The notes beneath the pieces are model-generated. The model saw only the letters and a program-made list of their open reading frames with translations, made no database searches and was not told where the DNA came from. A DNA stretch of 64,000 nucleotides from contig OZ038321.1 of NCBI GenBank assembly GCA_964035795.1, forward strand, positions 24,795,986 to 24,859,985, in the 5' to 3' direction. This document shows, in pieces, positions 1-19,066 of this stretch (the stretch's first letter is position 1; the number at the start of each line of letters is the position of its first letter). The DNA is from Pterobdella sp. o SKG-2022 (lineage: Eukaryota > Annelida > Clitellata > Hirudinida > Piscicolidae). The position numbers and the translations under genes were made by a program.

Positions 1-3000
1 TAGTTTCAGAGTGGAGACTTGTTTGCAGTACAGGGGTGCTGGAGTGGCCAATATTATATGTAAGGTGTTTGATGCTCAGTAACTAACTTAGAATAGTAAA
101 CTTTAAAAGTTTTTTAAAAAACATAACATATTAAATAATTTAATTTCAAAAACTTTGTAAAGATTTTTGAAAATTTGTTTTTTATCTCGATTTATTATAC
201 ATATTTCACAGCCTTAAAACTCTCGTGGAACTTTGACATCCAATCTCTTTATGGGTCAAGAATTATTGTCGTTCAAACAAAAAAGAAAAAATCCAAAAAA
301 GTAGATAGAAAACGTAGAAATTCAAAAACAGAGACCTATCAAACTGATGGACTACAAAGGAATAGTTCGTCTAATGATAATTCAAACAACGTTGAACAAT
401 ACAAAAATACAGACTTGAGAAAATTAGGGGTTAAAGAAAAGATTAGATTGAGACTAGGAGTTCGAAAATGTTTCAATGTATCCTTCACTGTCAAGGCATG
501 TGTTTGTTCATCGTTCTATTTATAACTTTTTTTGTTTTATTGTATTCTTTGTATTTTTTATGATTATTTTTTGATTCATCCATATTTTTTTATTTTTTAT
601 GAGTAATTTTTGATTTATCTATATTTTTTGTTCTATTCATATGTTTTTGTTTTATTCATTATATTTTGGTATGATTAACCAATTCAAATTTTGATTTATG
701 ACCTTCAAAACACCAACCAATCAGAATGGACTGAGAGACAAGTTCTCACCAATCAACGTGAGGCTCGTCTATGACCTGGTCTCCCAAAAAAACGGTTTGA
801 CCCGAAATATTTTTAAGCGGGCTATAAAAGCATGGAACTCATGCTACTATAGTAACTTTTTAAATTTTACTGAATTTCATTATAACAGAATTAAATTAAA
901 AATATTGGTTATAATGCAGAAACTTTTGGCTCGGTGTTGAATGGTCTCGAAGCCAACGAGACTTCAATAAAGGTGAAGCTCCTGTTTTGAAACTTTTATC
1001 ATTGTTTTTAAAAAATTCATATTAATTAGGTTGATATAACCAAATGGTGGAATAAATTTAACTATTTTTATTCTTAAACCCAATAATAACAAATTTTTTA
1101 GCATTACTAGTTTTTATTTGAAAGTACGAAGCTTTTCATTTACAAACATAACATGAGTAAAAAAATTCAACACCACTGAACACACAAAATAGCATCAAAG
1201 CACTTGATAACTCCACACAGATTCCCCTCACAAAAGACTGCGGGGATGATTTTGTTTGTCATCCTGATCTGTCTGTGCACGCCTCAATGTAAGTCCGTGT
1301 GGAGCTGTTAGACTAGTGAGCGTGTGTGTAGTTATATGTTTAAGGTTTTGTTCTAGTGGAGTTTTTTCAAACTTTAATAATATCTGTCTCTCTCATCAAC
1401 GTTATTGTAGTTGAAATGTTATATTAGTATTTATAATATTTGTCTCTCTTCCATGTTAGAGTTTTTTGAAATACAATTAGCCTTGCATGTACACATTAAA
1501 TTTTGTGGCCATACTCCCATTGTTTAGAATTCTTCAGTATAAAAGGCTTTTTGGCGTTTTCAACATCAATTTTGATGCCAACGTTTGTATTCTTTTCAGC
1601 TTGTTACGTTCTTAATTACCAAAAAATCCATGCCCCAATGACGTAAGTTATTGAAGGGAAGGCTGTTTTTTGTATCTTAGTTACTAGTCTTTTGTATTCA
1701 GTTTCCAGAGTTCATGCCTTTTCTATAACTGATAAAACTATTCTTTGGTATTTGTAGTTATGTTTTGATGTATGTGTGAAACAAATTGGTGTTGTCTGGT
1801 GAATTTTATAAATAGACATGTATATGTGTGTATTGTTACTATTCACCATTTCCAAAGACTTCATGATGGTAGCTCGACTCACGAAAAGCTTCGTAGAATT
1901 AAAAATTTTTGAAAAGTGATTCTATGTTGAATATTCATGTCAGACTTGAAGAATCATCATCAAATATTACTACACCCAACTTATAGGACCCAGTCTTACC
2001 ACAACTTGAACAGCAATGAAAACTTAGAAATGGTGGTAGGTGTGGCAAACAATGGGGAGCATGCCTATGAAACTCTTCTCACCATCCTCCTTCCCACAGG
2101 CGTTGCTTTTGTAGCCCTTCGTACTCAAGTTTGGCTTTTTTATAAATGTTTAGAAATCACTACTAATTGTATGGTTTGATTTTATGAATGAATGTTCATA
2201 CAATAAAATTACTACTAAGATTATGACGTGGTTGACTCCAATTCACATCCTTATTTTAGTTTAATAGTTTTAAACCATTCAAGCTGAGTTTTTTAAGAAA
2301 GTCATTTCTTTTATTGAAAAACAAAATAAATAAAAAAGATATAACTAACAAACCAAATGAAATGAAAAAAATGAATGTATGTTTGGAGATAATCAAATTG
2401 AACGAAAATTCATGAAAAGCTAAATTTTTTGTTTAATCTATTTATTAATCATCATGATTATTATTATTATTTATATTTAAAATTAATATTTCAAAAATTT
2501 TTCCATTCCAGGATGAAGTGCATTGCTCTTACTACAACAACCAAACAACTTCCCAACAACAAGAACCACAAATATCAGACCAACAACTACTACAGCATCT
2601 TCTCCATCAACCTTCATACAACTACATACAATGTCATCTGGGCAACCCCTTCAAAAACCATCAAACAGTTCTAATTCATTTTCGTTCATTGTGTACAAAG
2701 AGTTTAAAAATATTTTCAAATTGAATTTTTTTTTAGAAACATTTTGTCTTCTTTTTAAACAAAATAATTTACAACTATTTTGAGCCTCAAAATCAAAAAT
2801 AACTTCGAACAATCATTTTAAAATAGTCATTCTCTTTGCTTTGTCCCCTCTCCTCATCTTTTTCATCTCAAGCATTGAACATCCAACTCCAGACAACCAT
2901 GAAGCTCCATCTGTCGAGTGGAAACGTTCCCGCTCAAACCTCCACATTGGACTTCCAGCTCATTGTCAATAGGTACAAATGCCTCATAATGTTCATATTA

Positions 3001-6000
3001 GTTAAAAATTATGCACATTTATGAACCTGGTTATTACTAGTTGATATTCCTAGTTATAACTATTATTATTCCTAGTTCAATATAATTAAGGTATTAGCTT
3101 ACACAAAATATGATTAAATCAATTCACTCTGCTTATAAGTTTATCAGTTCACAAAGCTCAAGTTACTGAGAAAGGATATTTATATAAATATAGATTGTTA
3201 TTTTGAAACTCATTAAGTTAAAAATACTAATGATAAAGTTAATATATAACATAGTATTTTTATATATACAAAATAATCTTCAAGCAAGTATTCCGATCAA
3301 TTGTTGAGTTGTCATCATCTCAAAGCTAAGCTCAACTGCACACAATCCCCTTTGAACTCAGAGTAAACTATAAGAAAAAACTTACTTGAGCGTTTATAAT
3401 CCAGTATACAATTATGATTGTACAAAATATTTCATTTACTACGTAATTAAACTGAGTAAAAGCCTTGAAATTAAATGTAATTTCTTCAGTGTTTTTTTAA
3501 ATTATAAATACAATGTAATTGTGCAGATGAACATGATAATCTAACGACAAAAAGTCAAGTATCATAAGATTAAACTGTTTGTGTCAGTATTTGATTGAAT
3601 TGATAGAAATAGGCCGGTATAGCTCAGCTGGTGAAGCATTAGACTAATTATTTTGAGTTATCGGGTTTGAATCCTTTCCAAAGTGTTTTTTCGCTACATT
3701 AAATTTGTAGCAAGCGCTTTCTCTATAAGCAAAAGCGCTTCATAAATACCTCATTACATCACAAATACCAGTTTCAAAAACATTCTCATCAGTTCGAACA
3801 CAGAAAAGTCTACAGACTTAGCTTCAAACTTTGTAAACATATCTTTACCCGCCTATGCTTTCATCATGCTCGAGATTAAAGGGTTTGTTTAAAGCAGTAG
3901 TGTACTATATATACATTATTATCTATATATATAATACATTATTATCTGATGTGGGAATGTTTCACTACACTAGTTCTAATTAGCCTAATTATCGGTTTTG
4001 GGTTATAGACTTATACAATAGTTATTTTGTATTATTCTTATAGTTCACACATCAGCGCTTTGTGAAACTTTACAATCGCAAAACCTGATAGTTAACATAC
4101 TACAGAGTTAAATGGTACTTTAGCTTTGCAATCTTTAATAGCCTTGAACTAAAAGAATAGCTTTTTTATGGCTGTAATATTTTTATGGATTTGTAACCCT
4201 AATACTACCACCACACCATTCCAGAGTTCCCCAACCCATGCAGCTCCTATACTCTAACAACTTCTCTTCCTTCGATGAGTCCTTGCCTTCGTTCGTTCAT
4301 CTCTACGAGGTTATTATTCATACGGGGTGCATACGAAGATAGCACTGTTAATATGCGTACGGACATGCGCATGGCCCAACTCAAATGCTCTCCCTCATGA
4401 TTGGAAAGTTATAATGGAATAAAATGAAACATTTAGAGTAAATTATATTGATAATAGGAGAATAAATTAACAACATAATAGAGTTATCAACAGCTACATA
4501 AATGCAAAACCACAGATATACAGACAGACACGCAAAAAACCACACAGGTGTACAACGCAGGTCCAGGAATCATCATTGAAGGAAAGATGACGATAAAATG
4601 GCCTTCATTCATTTCTTGCCGCTCTTCTTCCTCTCTTCTATATCGTGGGTTTTGTTTGAATAATTTTTTCATTGGTACTTTGATTAGTTAAAACTAGTGT
4701 TTAAGTTTTCTATCCTATCATCTTTTTTTAAATTAATTTTCAAAGTATTTTGTTCTGAGTTAAACTTTGGGTTTATGTTTCTATATTAAAATATTATTCA
4801 GAATATTTTCTTTATATCAAAAATTTTTATCAAGAAATACGAATAAAAAGATTTATTTTTCTGAAAATAAACTTTTGCTCATATGTAGACAACGAGCCTG
4901 TTAACACAGTCTATTAATACAACTTCGACACCACCTTTCTCAGCCTTCACCATCATTCAACAACTCAAGGGCACTCATGGCGATGACGTCGTTTCCTGTT
5001 TCCATGACAACCATTTTCCGGTTTTAAAATTGTATTCAAAATATTTTAAATTTTTTACTATAACCTATTTTAACTTATAAATTATTTAAAAAATTTTTTT
5101 TCTAATCGAGAGAAATTTTAAAATATAATTTCATAATTATACAAACAATAGATAATTATAAAATATATTACTCTAAATGTTGCGTAAACTTACTGTAAAG
5201 CCAATTATCGGATTATTAATTTGATCAACTCCCCGCAGAGAAGAACACATCAGCTTGCACTCTCCAACCAAACGCATGCACACAAACAAGTATGACTCGT
5301 TCAAATATACTATTTATATAATCTAAAGCTAGTATCATTTAAACACCTAATGATATTTCTGGTTATTGAGACATTAGGGCACCAAAAACCAACAGGACTG
5401 TTCAGAGTGGGAGGTGCACATGTCAAACATCACTTGTACTGTGGTTGATTTGTTCAAATCTCACTCTTCTGTTGTGAGAGTCGAAGCTGTGCTCAACCTC
5501 GACACTGTTTCTAAGGTCTTTCAATGGATGTTTTTTCCTATAGCTTAGAGTGCATACAAAATAATTTTTACCTAAATTGACCCAAATACTAAATATTTTT
5601 CACTCCTAATCACTTATAAGGTTGAGTTTGCATTTGCAGATGCGGTCAAAGTTCAAAGGTTTCATGTTGACCTCAGAAGGAGTGTTTGAGATTATTCATC
5701 ACCCTTACAAGGTCAATGCTTCCATTTGGATGCCGAAAGATATTAAGGTATTTTAGTATGCATTCATGTTGCTTGATATAAAGATTGTCGTGTTTTTCTA
5801 TGCATTCTCATTGTTTTGTATAAGTTTGAGTTTCATACCATTTGTAGCGTTTGATGAGGCTCATTAAAAGCAGTAGAATGCCATATTGAAGACTGGCAGT
5901 GCAAACATTTCCCTAAATGATTTGATCGAAAGCAATAAAAAAAAACGTGAGTGGGTTTGCACTTTTCTACATGCGCAGACATGCAAGAGTGAATGCCTAT

Positions 6001-6601
6001 TTATCGACTGCCTCACGTTGCCCACTATTCGCTGCTTGTGCTCTCAAAGTTGTGCCTGAAGTGTTGATATAGTTTAGTTGGCATGTTAACGAAATTCTGT
6101 GCTCACTGTCTTTTATAAATAGCTCCGTTCGTATATTTATAATTGTTAGCGATTATCACGATTTTTTTATTGTCTCTATGAACATTGTTATGATGAGCAT
6201 GATCGATGTTACTAGATACAAACCTTTGTGGGCCTGGCGACAAAAAACAATGATGGCTTGGAAATAGGGTGGATGGAAGTTGTACTGTCCATCATTGCTG
6301 CTTTCTCCATTCTTTTCCTCTTCATTCTGATGCTTTGGAAGGTAACGTGCATTTATAGTTAATTCTTAAAAATTTGTGAATTTTCATTAAATATGTTGTT
6401 TCTTCTTTTAACAGTTTCAAACTTTTATAAAAATTGCTTATAAATGATCACACATATTTCCTTAGTTAATTTATTTATTAACCGCTAAAGGCGAAGTTTT
6501 TCGACCGGCAATCCAGACAGGACTTTGAGGACATCAGCAAACACAAGACTTACAGGGTGCACAAAATACCGAGCAAGTTCAACAACGCTGACTTTTTTTG
6601 A
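1..6601 (+). CDS. Integrin alpha subunit, C-terminal part (5' end outside window)
   Basis: Adhesion receptor alpha chain that pairs with a beta chain at the plasma membrane. Sixteen exons keep one reading frame (582 residues): 2-59, 212-495, 725-794, 920-972, 1221-1288, 1987-2128, 2512-2692, 2873-2972, 4225-4309, 4548-4644, 4944-5020, 5239-5289, 5378-5515, 5640-5747, 6216-6341, 6491-6601. Family motifs appear in order: a Cys-containing start of the thigh domain, RDKFSPI, KDCGDDFVC, NNGEHAYE, CHLGNPF, HLYEVYNAGP followed by KWP, a Cys pair, one membrane helix, then the juxtamembrane AKFFDR that stands for the usual GFFKR. The beta-propeller must lie upstream of the window. Odd points are a Lys/Arg/Asn-rich insert of about 55 residues in the second exon and a GC donor at 496. 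Exons 4944-5020 and 5239-5289 are the least certain. The alpha class was not assigned. Confidence 0.93.
496..724 (+). other. GC-AG intron of the integrin gene
   Basis: The second exon ends AAG and is followed by GCATGT, not GT. The next exon starts after an AG at 723-724. Joining them in phase 0 gives CFNVSFTVK then NGLRDKFSPI, which matches the integrin thigh-domain pattern, and no nearby GT keeps both the frame and this alignment. GC-AG introns are a known minor variant of U2-type splicing. Confidence 0.75.
1857..1925 (+). repeat. Stem-loop repeat, family A copy
   Basis: One of about ten dispersed copies of a short element that reads roughly ACTTGATAATGT, a short hairpin, (C)GAAAAGCTTCGT, then an AT-rich tail ending near AATAAAAGTG. 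This copy has CATGATGGT, then CTCACGAAAAGCTTCGTAG. It lies in an integrin intron. Other copies are at 13714-13790, 24109-24165, 37780-37860, 43927-44010 and 49912-50165. Confidence 0.6.
3611..3772 (+). repeat. tRNA-derived SINE, copy 1
   Basis: An A-box (TAGCTCAGCTGGT, about 3620-3632) and a B-box (GGGTTTGAATCC, about 3663-3674) are spaced as in a tRNA gene. They are followed by a non-tRNA body containing TTAAATTTGTAGCAAGCGCTT. A second copy at 46078-46250 shares both boxes and the body, so this is a dispersed SINE and not a tRNA gene. It sits inside an integrin intron. Confidence 0.8.
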
Positions 6602-7044
6602 TGTCTATTTAAAACTTACCTGTACTGTATGAATTTTTAGTGCTGTATATTATTCTAGAACTAGATTTTTTATAAAGATCTCAATGGTATAATTGATGAG
6701 CAGACAAATTTTTGAATTCCAATCATATGATGTCTTTAAATCAGTCTACGCCGTATCAATGTAATATTGTAGAAAATCTCAACTAGTCCATAACACTCAT
6801 ATTATGGTGAACCGCTCAAACGTATTTTAAGCTCATTGCACTATGGAAATATTTTTATAACTATCACCAGATTAAGTTGTTTTCCCAAATATTCAATATG
6901 GAAACACTTTTTCAAGTTTATTGAAGTACATAATGTTATTTTTGTTGTACAACTTCAGTGACTTTCACTTTAAGATAATAATAAGATGTAATAAAAAAAA
7001 AGAAATTCTTGATCGTAAATAAAACAGTGAATGCTATTAAATTC
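6602..7044. other. Shared 3' region between convergent genes
   Basis: A 443-base gap between the integrin stop codon and the TIMMDC1 stop codon. On the + strand AATAAA occurs at 6990-6995 and 7018-7023, candidate poly(A) signals for integrin. On the - strand AATAAA occurs at 6917-6922, a candidate for TIMMDC1. If these are used, the two 3' UTRs overlap. No coding potential is seen. Confidence 0.5.
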
Positions 7045-9438
7045 TTAAGACGCTGCGTTAGCCTCTGGTGGCACAGATACCACATCCTTTTCGTCACTCT
7101 TTTTGGGAACGTTATTGAAACTCCTTTAAATTCAATTAAAAAATTAATTTAAAATATTCAAATAATTAATTGAATAATTTTATTGAAATTTTGAAAAAAA
7201 TATATATATGGAAAACGCGAAATATATTTGAATTCATTAATCATACAATTTTGAATTTATATGGTAGAAGCAAGCCATTAAGAGCTGAACTTTTGGTAAA
7301 TTAACTTAAATTATCGTTGTTGATTATATCTTTTGTGTCTAGTGAATTTATTATTGGCTAATTGATATCTCCTATTTAATGTATTCTTACCATAAATTTA
7401 TACCTATAATATTCAATTTAATTTAAAGCGTCTTTATAATCAAATTCTATACACCGCACAACAAAGAGGGTAACATTAAATACAATATCGGTAGATACAT
7501 CATCATCATCGTTTTGCGTCCACTTGCTTGAGTTGGATGAACAGACCTTAAAAGGAAATACTTGTCGAACAGTTCTTGATGATATCGTTCTTCTTGTGTC
7601 ATATTCTGCAACTTCAACATGCCCACTATACCAACCCCTCCCACGGTTCTGTTGATCATCACTATATATCATAGCGCTAATCCATCTGTGTCTTATATAA
7701 GTCTATTAAACAATGTTTAAAAAACAACACGCTGAAATATGAAATTTCATGTCTTCAACGTTAGTTTTTCTGTTGTTTTATAATCAATTTTCAAGCCTAA
7801 AACCTAGTGAAGATGGTTTAGAAAAAACCAAAGTCTAAGCCAAGAATAACTTTGAATAAAAAACAATGATGATTATTACAATATTTAGAAACCTCATATA
7901 TATATAGTGTATATGAAGACACAGTATGTCCATCTTTCTACATAAACATAACCACAGGTTTATAACTCATTACCATTGAATAAAAGAGAAAATGATGTAA
8001 CTCATACAATGCTATACAAACCCAATAACAGTCCCAATCACTGATCCAGCAACCAAACCTTTTAGACCCAGGTTCATTCTTAGTAAACCACATGTGATGG
8101 CTGTATTTTTGAGGTTTTTATGAGGTTGTTTATTGTGCTGTGTGTAATTAGATTGGTTCCCTTAATTATGATCATTACAAAAAAAAAATTAATAATAACT
8201 AATAAAAGCTAAAAATTTTGATAACAATTATGGAAATATTCCAATTATTAATGATAATATTAATACTGTCAAAAAAAAAATGGAATTAATAATAATGTCA
8301 AAATAGTAACAAATCAATCGTTATTGGTGTTATGAAATTAAAACCATCTGAACAATTGATAATCATAAAATTGTTTATGCAATTGTAAAAAATCTACTGA
8401 CCTCCAGCCAGAGTATAATCTGTGAATGAAGATTTGTTGTTGTATGTGGAAAAAAGCTGAGAAGAGAACCTAGAAATATATATTTGATTATATAATGAAT
8501 AGTGAAATCTATTATACAATGGATGGGATTGAGTTGAAACTGATAGTATAAATATCAGAAACTGGGTGCTTTTATTTTTAATTTATTCAAATCATGTGAA
8601 CTTTTTTTTTCATTAAATATATAAAAAATGAGTCGAACAAAATATTAAAAAAAGAAAAATCTGAAAATTGGGTACTTGAAAGATGATTAGATTGAGAGAA
8701 AATCTAAAATATATTAAATAACCCCACATGAAAATCCATGTGAAAATGCCAGTTTTAACTCCCATTCTCATTCCGAACCTCAGACCTCCAAACATCATTC
8801 TGTCATTGTAAGTCCTCTGTGGTTTTGTCATAACTTATATCAACTTCAAATAATTTTTAATGAAAAGCTTTTATATGCATGAATTTTAGTATTTAATAAA
8901 GTGAAATTTATTGCATAACAGACTAAGTTGAAAGTTTGAATGATTAAATGATGGTAATATTGTAGTGAAGGATCACTAACCAAAGCATTGAATTTAGTGT
9001 TGAAGGTTTTGTGTTTATGTTTTTCAATAAATTTGTTGCCTGCAGCTTGAGCTCCAAAAAAGTAACATACGATGAAAGTTATTATACCTACAAATTGAAC
9101 ACTTTTAAACAGTAAGTTAATTAAAATCATATTCTTATATATAAATGCTCTTTACAATATCACATGGAAACAATATGATTACCGGTGTTAATCGCGGTTT
9201 GGCAGGCGAACCTGAACTGTGGTGAAATAATATCTGATTTATCTCTGTTAAACACTGCTAATATTCTGTCTTTTCCTGTTTCAGAAGCTAAATGCTTTTT
9301 TATATCGACTTCGATTTCACGCGATCTTGATATTTTAGGTTTTTCGTCATTTTGGGCACTAATTAAATTGCTTTGCTTGTTAGTTTCAAGTTCTTGTCCC
9401 GTAACAGAATTGAAAAATTGCTTAAAAATCATTTTCAC
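7045..9438 (-). CDS. TIMMDC1: TIMMDC1-like mitochondrial complex I assembly factor
   Basis: Multi-pass inner-membrane protein of the Tim17/Tim22/Tim23-like fold, known in vertebrates for assembling respiratory complex I. Seven exons on the complement keep phase and give 259 residues (human about 285): 9183-9438, 8981-9087, 8728-8816, 8402-8469, 8022-8100, 7547-7648, 7045-7123. Family matches include DRILAVFNRD, the helix ending GAQAAGNKF, GGLRFGMRMGVKTG, TDYTLAGA, LRMNLGLKGLVAGSVIG and GIVGMLKLQ, then a charged C-tail. The first Met of the exon is taken as the start; the next Met is two codons in. The donor ending the exon at 8728 is a weak GTGGGG, chosen because it alone keeps phase. The gene runs head-to-head with the MTMR gene and converges on integrin. 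Confidence 0.9.
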
Positions 9439-10250
9439 TTTTCAAGTTCACTGCTAAACAAAACTAACTAAATACATTTTAAAGTTAATATTTAGTTTTT
9501 ATAAAATTTTCCATGTAAAATTTAAGTTAAAAAAAAATATATTTTTTAAAGTCAGACATTTTTCTCAAACTTAGGTAAAAAGTTCACACTTGATTATACA
9601 AAATATAAAGCAAAAATTTGTTTAAAAATTGACTGATTATTCATCTGATGTATATAAGTATATATCGGAAAACATTTTTCTCTTATCAATTAATAAAATC
9701 ATCTTGGAATATGATACATTTTTGATCAATATCATAGATACTTTTGGCCAATTTAGCTTTAAAACATGAAATCTATATTTATTTTTTTACACTTATAATT
9801 GAATAATCCATATTATATTTATTGTAGCATTTGCGTCGTTTCGTGAGAGAAGTGATTATTGAACGTTTTCATAAACCAACAATATTTAAGAAAAATTTTA
9901 AAATATGAAACAGTGAAAAAAAAATTAATATTTAGTTTTCTGTATTTTTTCACAAATTGACTATTTAAGCGCTTAGTATTTTAATGATCATCCTTTCAAG
10001 AAAAAAAATCAAAACAATGGCATCGTGAAAAGCTTTCTTATCCATAAGTGTCATTAGCTTTTCTCGCATTTCTTGCATTGCTTTTAAACATTAAATTATT
10101 TTATATTTTGCTCTCTAAAATTGTTTGTTGACGACGTTAAAGTTAACAAGTCAATATTTTAACATCCGGGCTATCACCATCACTTCAAACATTTTGCTCT
10201 GTTGAAATTTTACTAATAATTCAAATATCTTGGTGGTTATAATTTTGCAA
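9439..10250. promoter_or_regulatory. Shared 5' region of two divergent genes
   Basis: About 810 bases separate the start codons of TIMMDC1 (-) and the myotubularin gene (+), so both promoters probably lie here. The sequence is very AT-rich with long A and T runs. I see no clear TATA box or initiator that I would defend, and no coding exon. Confidence 0.4.
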
Positions 10251-18581
<8,331 letters not shown>

Positions 18582-19066
18582 ATAAATTTTAAAATCATGC
18601 AGCAGATAGCCGCCAATTTCCATGTCATTCTTGAATTTTCTTTTACATCTCCTGATGTATTATTTTTTTAAGCTTCAAAAGCTTCTATTAAAGACATTAT
18701 CTGCAGTAATTATCATAATGTAATTTTGTGAATAATTTTATATTTATTTCGTCTAATTTTCGTAATCATGAGAATACAATGAGCATCAACCACTGACTGA
18801 TCAAGACATCTTCAATTTGTAAATACCTATATGTAATATATCTGATTATAAAATCAAGATGTTTTAGTTGGAGATGAACTAGCGTCATGACTGATCAATA
18901 TAAAGAGCTTATGATTGAGTTGTATTTAACTAATCATTGTTAATGCAATTATTTTCGCATACTTGTTTCATCGTTGTGTAAAGTTTATATAAATTAAAAA
19001 TTTTTGGAAGGTCTTATTAAGTTCGATCGATGATCATGAGACAATCGTAGTTCTTATTCAAATAAA
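18582..19066 (+). terminator. 3' UTR of the myotubularin gene with poly(A) signals
   Basis: An AATAAA overlaps the stop codon (18581-18586), and another stands at 19061-19066, a more plausible end. No ORF of note is seen here. The transcript end is inferred. Confidence 0.4.

Noticed and set aside
1944..2128. Longer version of the integrin exon starting at 1944
   Set aside because: It needs a phase that the preceding exon does not supply. The acceptor at 1985-1986 restores phase and matches the family.
3611..3690. A tRNA gene
   Set aside because: A and B boxes are present but the arms do not pair into a cloverleaf, and the same sequence with an extended body recurs at 46078, so it is a SINE.
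4310..4400. An integrin exon 30 bases after 4309
   Set aside because: The intron would be too short. The exon at 4548 (VYNAGPG...KWP) fits the family and phase.
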